Source of the DNA: Strongylocentrotus purpuratus
Lineage: Eukaryota > Echinodermata > Echinoidea > Camarodonta > Strongylocentrotidae
NCBI RefSeq assembly: GCF_000002235.5
Contig: NW_022145607.1
Location: 35,873,029-35,937,028 of the forward strand
Reading direction: 5' to 3'
DNA: 64,000 nucleotides
A program made the translations under genes and the position numbers. Below the pieces are notes generated by a model, which was not told where the DNA came from, ran no database searches, and worked only from the letters and a program-made list of their open reading frames with translations. Positions 57,421 to 64,000 of the stretch are shown piece by piece. How positions within the stretch are numbered: the first letter of the stretch is position 1; each line of letters opens with the position of its first letter.

Positions 57421-57531
57421 TTCTCAGCAAATTATTCGTGTTTTTCAAGAGAAAATCTTTCCATCCATATGTAATTTGTTCTAATTATCAGTTGTTAGTG
57501 ATTTTTTTTTGTGTAGCTCCTTTAAGGTAAA

Positions 57532-57675
57532 ATGACAAAAAATGACTGTTTTTGCAGTGCAGCCGAGTTAGCCCAGATCCATGAACAAGATATGCACACA
57601 ACTGACACAAGCAGCACTTCGGTGAAGTCTGCACCAGGATTAAAGAAAGATTGTGGCATGTGTGGTCCGAAGTAG
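57532..57675 (+). other. Short open frame ahead of and in frame with RPF2
   Basis: From ATG 57532 an open frame of 47 codons runs through the RPF2 first exon and ends at TAG 57673. It contains AELAQIHEQDMHTTDTSS and KKDCGMCGPK. It could be an N-terminal extension of RPF2, 5' UTR, or the last exon of another transcript, since an acceptor-like TTTTTGCAG ends at 57556. No family was recognised for the extra residues. Confidence 0.3.
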
Positions 57676-60600
57676 AATTATTTTATCTCTATCTCTCTCT
57701 CTTTCTTTCTTTCTTTCTCTCTCTCTCTCTAACTCTCTCTCTCTCTCTTTCTCTTTCTAACTCTCTCTCTCTCTAACTCTCTCTCTTTCTCTTTTTAACT
57801 CTCTCTCTCTCTCTCTCGTTACAGAAAACCCAAGAATCAGCGAGTGAAGAGGGCTCTGGAGAAGAGAGATCCTAAACTGGTTGAAAACACAAAGACATCG
57901 TTGATGATTCGAGGAGGTCATACTAGCGAGAAGATAACCGCATTACTAACAGAGCTACACATGCTCAGGAAACCACACAGTCAGATGTTGAAGAGGTAAC
58001 CAGGGCAGAGTCTCACGAAACCGTCATCATAAGTCCAATGACATCCCATTGAAATGCGTGTATTAAGTTTAACACACGTTTGAATGGGATGTGGGTGAAC
58101 TTGTACTTATGATGGTTTTGTGAGAAGCTACCCAAAGGATAGAATGAATAGGACTGCTCATCAATTAAGATATAATGAGTGATCCTCTTGAATGATTTTA
58201 GAAGACGTAGACTACTGGAGATTTTGTTGATGCATTAAAGCTCATTGCATTTGAATGGAGAAGTTTGATACCACTTATTTGTTGAAAAAACATCCAAGAA
58301 TTTGAGTACATACATTATTGCTGTAAGATTAATCGTCATATTGCTGTTGCTATGTCAGAATACTTGAGGTTGATGTGATTACATCTACAGAAGTATACCA
58401 ATTTTCTGGCTTAGTTAAGTCATGCTTCTCTCTTTTTTTAAAGTACTGTAAATCTCTGTGTATAAGACGCAACTTTTTACCCGCCAAAAAAAAAAAAAGA
58501 AAGTCGGGGGTGCGTCTTATACATGGAGAAGCAATTTTTGCCTTGGTTTATGCATTTCTACAGTATGTATGGTGTCCTCTTACTTACTGATGCTTCGGTT
58601 GTTGCCAAAGACTCAATGATAAAATTAATATCCTGTTATTTTTGTAAGAATAAGACAATTTAACATAGATATGTAGAGATATCGTGGTCCAGTGTATACG
58701 TCGTTGGAATGTGGATCACATGGTTCATGCTTCCAGTCCCGCTGCAGCACTATAATATCTTTTGGCAAGACATTGATCTACCTGTACTGCATTTGCCACT
58801 TACCACCCAGGTGTTAGATGGGTGCTTGGTGGGAAGGACGGAATTCCTTGGATTCCAAAATCGTAGCTGGAGTAATATTGGAGTGCCTTTGAGCACCTTG
58901 CGGGTGGATATGTGCGCTCTAATAATATCCAATATTATTATTATTATTATCGTCATGTTTTTATGTGAACAAATGCTAACTAATCAATATTAACTCTCAG
59001 ACAGAAAGTTACTGGTACTAGATGTAGTTCTTAATGTAAGACTCCTCGATTATAACTTACAGAAAAAACATCATGCGTCCATTTGAAGACCAGACATCTT
59101 TGGAGTTTATGTCACAGAAGAATGATGCGTCGCTGTTTGCTTTTGGTTCTCACTCCAAGAAAAGACCTCATAACCTTGTCTTTGGTAAGTCACCTACATG
59201 CAACTTATCCGAGGAAAGACTATATTTGATAAACACAACCAACACAATCCAAGAGAAAACATTGCAATATGTCTTTAATATTCCAAACTAATTCACTCCA
59301 AAAGCAGATCTTACAACCATGTCTGTGTTTTATCTCAGTAGAAAAAGTCAAGTTTGAATGAGAACTGTGATTTAACTGTCAGTTAAATAACTGTGACCTT
59401 TGAAATATTCTAATAAGTTCTTATCTTTTTCAGTCAAGCCACTTTTTGATACCGGTAATGAAATGTCATTACCAGTAATTACAGAATCTTCTTAATCTGT
59501 TTTCATGCTACTGGGCCAGTGCTGGTACTGAAGTGCATCAAAGGGGGCAGGAAAAAAACTTTCTTAAGATTAAAAGAGAGCTTATAAATATGATTGTAGG
59601 GGTGCAGGAGAAGAGAAAAACAGATGTACAAACAAATTTTGTCCAGATAAAGGCAATGTACTTAATGGTGGTATCATATCTACCGGTAGTCTTATTATTT
59701 GTGGTGAAGTCTTCACTCAACAGTAGAAGGAGTTTCATGTTTTTCTAACAAAATTTGTTCAATGCTTTTGAATCAAATGAGATAGATATTCAGTTTGTTT
59801 TGGTTTTTGTCTTTCAGGTCGCATGTTTGAACACCATACACTGGATATGATAGAACTGGGTGTTGAAAACTTCAAATCTATGCATGCATTTAAGGTAAGG
59901 AGATTAGCTTAGATTTGATATCAAATTGCATAAGCTGCTTCCTTGCTATTACAGCTAGATAGCGAGTTTCTTGTAAAGGAAAGTAGAGTTATCCGAGAAA
60001 TAAATTAGTGAGAGCATGAAGGAATTCAAATAAACAATCAAGAAATGTTGTATGAGATCCTCTAGATATGAAACTTAAGATTAATTTCTTTTGATGACAT
60101 CATCAACCGAGGCTTTATTTGATTAGAAGATAATCAAAAGACCTTTCACCAGGGTTCTCAACCTTGCATTACACAGGAGCAGTTATAGAGGGTTTTATCT
60201 TTTCTTTTTTTTAGAGGGGGCAAGGCTCAAATGCACCCCTCCCCCCCCCCCCCCAAAAAAAGAGAAAAATCATGTTTCTATAATGCTTCTATCATTACAT
60301 ACAGCATTGTTTAACTTTGCTCTAAATGTACATTTGTTTTTAGTTTTAACACATTTCTCAATGTTTTTTACCATTACAGACATCAAAGTGTACCTCTGGG
60401 ACTAAGCCATGTTTGATGTTTACTGGAGAACTGTTTGATAGTGATCATATACACAAGAAACTCAAGAACTTACTTATAGGTAACACTGACTTAACATCAG
60501 TAGGTAGTTAGGCCAATCTATTTTCTTTCTTTTATTCCTCATAGCGTCTAACCTTTCTCGGGTGGGGGGGGGGGGGGGTGGGGTACTCTGTTCAATATTT

Positions 60601-63368
60601 TATAATGTAATTAGTACAAATAATGTAGTAATATCTCTTTACTCTCGCTAATTCAAGGACACGGATCTTTTAGGAATATATTTCCACAACATAACTTTTG
60701 ACATGACCATGACTAGATTTTGAAAGAAATAATAGCATGGTATTTAAATTCCAGCAGTGCAAAACGTTCCTGATAGAGCTAGGTCCCGAAGAGTTGTATG
60801 AAGAATCATTGCAAAAATGTTGAAAAATATAATATAAGGGTTCTCATGTGACAAAAATCATACCTGATTTTGTATGAAAATTATCAACATTCAAATGGTT
60901 AAATAATGTTGATTTTAAAGGCTACCTTCAAAGAAGCTCCATACTGTTACCATTCCCTCTTTTCTTCCTTTTCTTCATGACCTGGATTGTTGTCGTTGTC
61001 GTAGATTTTTTCAGAGGTCCAGTGGTTGATGCTGTAAGATTAGGTGGAATGGAATGTGTGCTCAGTTTCACAGCCGTGGATGAAAAGATTCTCATGAGGA
61101 GTTACAAGTAAGTTGATTCATTCATGCATTTACTATACGTGTAGGCCTATAGCATTCCTCATAAAGTAGATCTACAATACAAGAAATAGTCTACAGACTT
61201 AATCAAAAAGTAAAGAGTTGCACAGGGCTTAAATTAATCCAAGGCCATGGCCGTGAATGCCCTTTTGATTGGCCTCAATGCCCCTCTCATTGGCCTTGGA
61301 GATTTGTTGTGGCCTTTCCAATTCTTCCTATTTGTGCTGTAATATAGGAATGTGCCCTACAGAAAAGTGGCCTTACCCTAAAAGTATTGAAATTAAAGGC
61401 CTGGTTGCACCATCATGGAGGCTGCCATTTGCTGTATTGATTGATGATGATGATGACGATGATGATGATGATGATGACGACGATCATGATGATGATGAGG
61501 ATGATATTAACAAATAACAAGTGGATTCATATAGCGCCCTTTATGGCCCGGCCACACTGATGTTTTAGAAAAACTTATAGCTAGCGTATCAAAAAAAATC
61601 ATGAAATAATGTCAAAACGTCGGCATACGCCCCCCAAAACATCGACAATTCTGCAGCATGAATAATTTGGGCGTATGCATAACATATTGAACGTATACAT
61701 ATCGTATGTCTAACCTTTTAGTAACCTTTCACAGCGTATGACCAGCGCATGTGCAGCGTTCTCGACCTATGCCCAATGTATGAGTAGCTTATGAGAAAAC
61801 TATGGGCAGCGTGCTCGGCGTGTTGTTGAAGATCACATGTAAATTTCCTGTTTTGATATTTGAAAATTAAGATTAATTATGAATGAAAGAACTTACTTCT
61901 AAATAACGTATGTCAGCTTATACCAGCATGCTTTTAACGTATACAACTTATACCCAACCTACCCTAACTTAACGTGCACTAGCATGTTGGTGAAAATTCA
62001 CATACGTCGACATACGTTACTGCTATACGTTATAGTGCGACCGGGCCATTAGAGAGGAAACAAGATGCTGTCTCTTAGTCTAATGACAAATTAAGAATTG
62101 TAGTGGTATATTTTCAGATTTTCAAGTGAATGATAACAGCTAAGGCAGAAGAGCCAAATATGTAATGTTCCATGTGTGCATTCAATGTCCTTGTTATGTG
62201 CAACTAATGTGCATCTCACTGCATCATGACTCTGAAAATGCTACATGTAGATATATATTTAAGGTAAATGCCATTTCACCTTGCGATATCACTTTAGCCA
62301 AGAATAAATCCCTTTTTTATATTAAATAATTGCAGACGAGGAAAAAATAATGCACAAATATGTTTTTTTCACTTAACCATTGAGGTTTTCTATGTTCTTG
62401 AGCCTGTTTTATGAATATTTTTTTTGGACTGTTTTATCATTTTAGAGTCATATTGAAGAAGTCTGGGAGTAGAACACCACGTGTAGAGTTGACTGAGATA
62501 GGACCATCATTAGACCTGGTCGTGAGAAGGACTAGACTAGCCACACAAGATCTATTTAAGAGAGCCAGCAAGAAACCCAAGGCCCTAAAGGTAAATGGCC
62601 GTATGTTTTGTGATGCGCAAAGATTCAATCACTTTAATTTTGGCCCTTACAAGAAGTGGGTTATTGATGTAGACAAATGCTCATGTACCCTTTACAGCTC
62701 ATTTTATGTATGTTATTACCAAAGGTAAAATGATGTAAGTCAGTCACTCAATAGTGTATGATGAAGTCTAGCAAGTAAACAGGTTTCCTTGCATAATTTA
62801 AATTTAGGACACTGCCAACGTTTACATTTTACAGGACATACGTGACATATTCATAATTCCTGCAAAGTGCAAAGTTCAACAGAATTTGATGTTGACTGCA
62901 AAAGGGACATAGTATCTGTAAGTCATGTACTAAGTTGATTTATTTATTTATGTACTTACTGGTAATCATTTTTTATCCATTTATCTTTCTGTATATTTTT
63001 TTCTTCATTTATTGAAAAAAAAATTGTTTGTTTGTTTGATTGTATGATTATTTTTATTTATCTACTTATTCATGCATTTCTTTTTGATTTGTTTTGAACG
63101 TTTTCAGGCAAAGAAGAAGAAGAACATAAGTCACGATGTGTTCAAGACCATGCATGGTAGAGTGCACATGGAGAAACAAGACCTGGCGAAGCTACAGATC
63201 AGGAAGGTGAAAGCCCTCAAGAAGACCAAGGAGGAGACAAAGGATGGAAAGACAGAAGGTGGAAAGACGGAAGATGGACAGAGCGGTGTGAAGAAGAGGA
63301 GGAGTCTGCGGAGCAAGGGACAGACACAAGATGGACAGAGTCAAGCCAAGAAGAAGAGGAAGGAATGA
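57658..63368 (+). CDS. RPF2: Ribosome production factor 2 (Brix domain)
   Basis: Nucleolar Brix-domain protein that, with RRS1, brings the 5S RNP into the pre-60S ribosome. Exons 57658-57671, 57825-57995, 59063-59184, 59818-59894, 60380-60479, 61005-61107, 62446-62590, 63108-63368; 330 residues (human 306). Matches to the family run the whole length: KPKNQRVKRALEKRDPKL, RPFEDQTSLEFMSQKNDASL, FAFGSHSKKRPHNLVFGRMF, LDMIELGVENF, DFFRGPVVDAVRLGGMEC, LKKSGSRTPRVELTEIGPSL, KKKKNISHDVFKTMHGRVHM and QDLAKLQIRKVKALKK. The tail is lysine-rich with small repeats (KTEGGKTEDGQS, QTQDGQSQ), as expected for a nucleolar protein. The first exon has only 14 coding bases (MCGPK); in-frame ATGs at 57592 and 57532 could add 22 or 42 residues, but the short form fits the known N-terminal length. 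Exon 2 follows a 130-base CT tract. Confidence 0.95.
57686..57820 (+). repeat. CT tract before RPF2 exon 2
   Basis: CTCTCT/TTTCT repeat running to within 4 bases of the acceptor ACAG at 57824. Confidence 0.9.
58680..58955. repeat. SINE with ATT tail
   Basis: GTGGTCCAGTGTATACGTCG, TTTTGGCAAGACATTGATCT, CCACTTACCACCCAGGTG and a CAATATTATTATTATTATTA end. It shares body motifs with 12440 and 13085. In RPF2 intron 2. Confidence 0.65.
61439..61505. repeat. GAT/GAC microsatellite
   Basis: Short GATGATGACGATGATGATGA tract in RPF2 intron 6. Confidence 0.8.
61542..62050. mobile_element. MITE (ATGGCCCGGCCACACTG family)
   Basis: Ends TATGGCCCGGCCACACTG and TAGTGCGACCGGGCCATTA are inverted. The interior is full of GCGTATG/ACGTATA motifs. 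In RPF2 intron 6. Confidence 0.75.
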
Positions 63369-63377
63369 GGATCTATG

Positions 63378-63383
63378 AATAAA
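63378..63383 (+). promoter_or_regulatory. Candidate polyadenylation signal of RPF2
   Basis: AATAAA ten bases after the RPF2 stop codon, in GAATAAAATAG. If used, the 3' UTR is very short. Confidence 0.4.
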
Positions 63384-63499
63384 ATAGAACAAACAAGAAC
63401 AAAAACTTAGCAGCAGGCATCAAAATGATTGGTCGAGCACCCGTGTTCGACCAATAGGCCTAATTATTTGACTGCCGGTCCACCCGTAGAGTATAAAAC

Positions 63500-63690
63500 A
63501 CGCTTGCTTACAATATATTTTATCACCTGACGAAGTGTAGCAGCGGCACACAAATTGTTGTGATCTTTTAGATCCCGTGTTGACCATACATTGCAAGACA
63601 AACGAATGTCACTAGCGATATGATTTTCGATACTATGTCCGCAATGAGTAATATATTTAGCATTAAACAAGAACTTTAGTAGATGGATGT
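63500..63690. repeat. Interspersed repeat, second copy
   Basis: TATCACCTGACGAAGTGTAG, TTAGATCCCGTGTTGACCAT and TTTTCGATACTATGTCCGCA; matches 18208-18400, with the last module in the opposite direction. Confidence 0.5.
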
Positions 63691-63728
63691 CAAGTCATGC
63701 CTCATCTTAACAAGGAAATATTTTGAAG

Positions 63729-64000
63729 ATACAGTGAAATCTGTCTATAAAGACGACCCACGGGAGACAAGAAAATGGTCTTTATGCAAAGGTGCAGGTT
63801 CCTTTAGTACATGTTTCAATGAGAAAACATTTTCAAGATAAACCATTTTCAACGGAAACAACAAATGTGGTCTTTGTAGACAGGTGGTCACTAAAGCAGG
63901 TTTGATTGTACAGTGAAACCTGTCTATAAAGACCACCCATGGGAGAGATGAAAATGGTCTTTACAGACAGGTGGTCTTTATATATATATATATATATATG
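63729..64000. mobile_element. Two abutting MITEs (TACAGTGAAACCTGTCTATA family)
   Basis: One element runs from TACAGTGAAATCTGTCTATA to AAAGCAGGTTTGATTGTA (63909). A second starts at once with ACAGTGAAACCTGTCTATAA and is cut by the window end in a TA repeat. Same family as 43747 and 45813. Confidence 0.7.

Noticed and set aside
1-64000. CRISPR arrays, operons, rRNA genes, LTR-type or capsid-bearing elements
   Set aside because: The tandem arrays lack spacers of unique sequence, the genes are intron-split and dispersed, and no gag, integrase, envelope or long terminal direct repeats were recognised.

Overview
The window is animal nuclear DNA, most likely from an echinoderm and probably a sea urchin. 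This rests on four multi-exon genes with short exons and GT-AG introns of 0.1 to 4 kb, an AT-rich background, and a heavy load of small palindromic DNA transposons, tRNA-derived SINEs, decayed LINEs and simple repeats. The species was not established. No bacterial, viral, CRISPR or rRNA gene was seen.

Four host genes are supported by exon-by-exon translation with matching splice phases. (1) 11249-24291, plus strand: an SLC22-family organic cation/carnitine-type transporter, ten exons, with its first exon not found in the window. (2) 31346-39216, plus: a complete secreted T2-family ribonuclease (RNASET2), eight exons, 285 residues, catalytic His/Glu/Lys/His all present. (3) 44894-52902, minus: OSTM1, the glycosylated partner of the lysosomal ClC-7 exchanger, six exons, 353 residues. 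(4) 57658-63368, plus: RPF2, the Brix-domain factor of 60S ribosome assembly, eight exons, 330 residues. They do not form a pathway. However, OSTM1, RPF2 and an SLC22 gene (SLC22A16) lie in human 6q21 and RNASET2 in 6q27, so the group looks like a remnant of an ancient linkage.

Layout. 1-11248: no gene recognised; a mariner-type palindrome, nested LINE relics, nested TTAA elements and a 2-kb hAT-type element with perfect 8-bp target duplications. 11249-25281: the transporter, its introns filled with small elements. 25282-31345: intergenic, including a 934-bp near-perfect palindrome. 31346-39824: RNASET2, with a nest of TTAA elements in its sixth intron. 39825-44893: intergenic repeats. 44894-52902: OSTM1, its third intron carrying a 1.2-kb hAT-like element abutting a 1-kb GAT-rich array. 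52903-57657: spacer with a CR1-like LINE and a large hairpin. 57658-63383: RPF2. 63384-64000: repeats.

The most notable non-genic signals are a set of unrelated-looking elements that share TTAA targets and a TTAAAG terminus, two hAT elements with perfect 8-bp duplications, elements lying 12 to 57 nt from splice sites, long CT tracts serving as polypyrimidine tracts in three of the genes, and hammerhead-ribozyme-like core motifs in two repeat families. I did not find a clearly new biological system.
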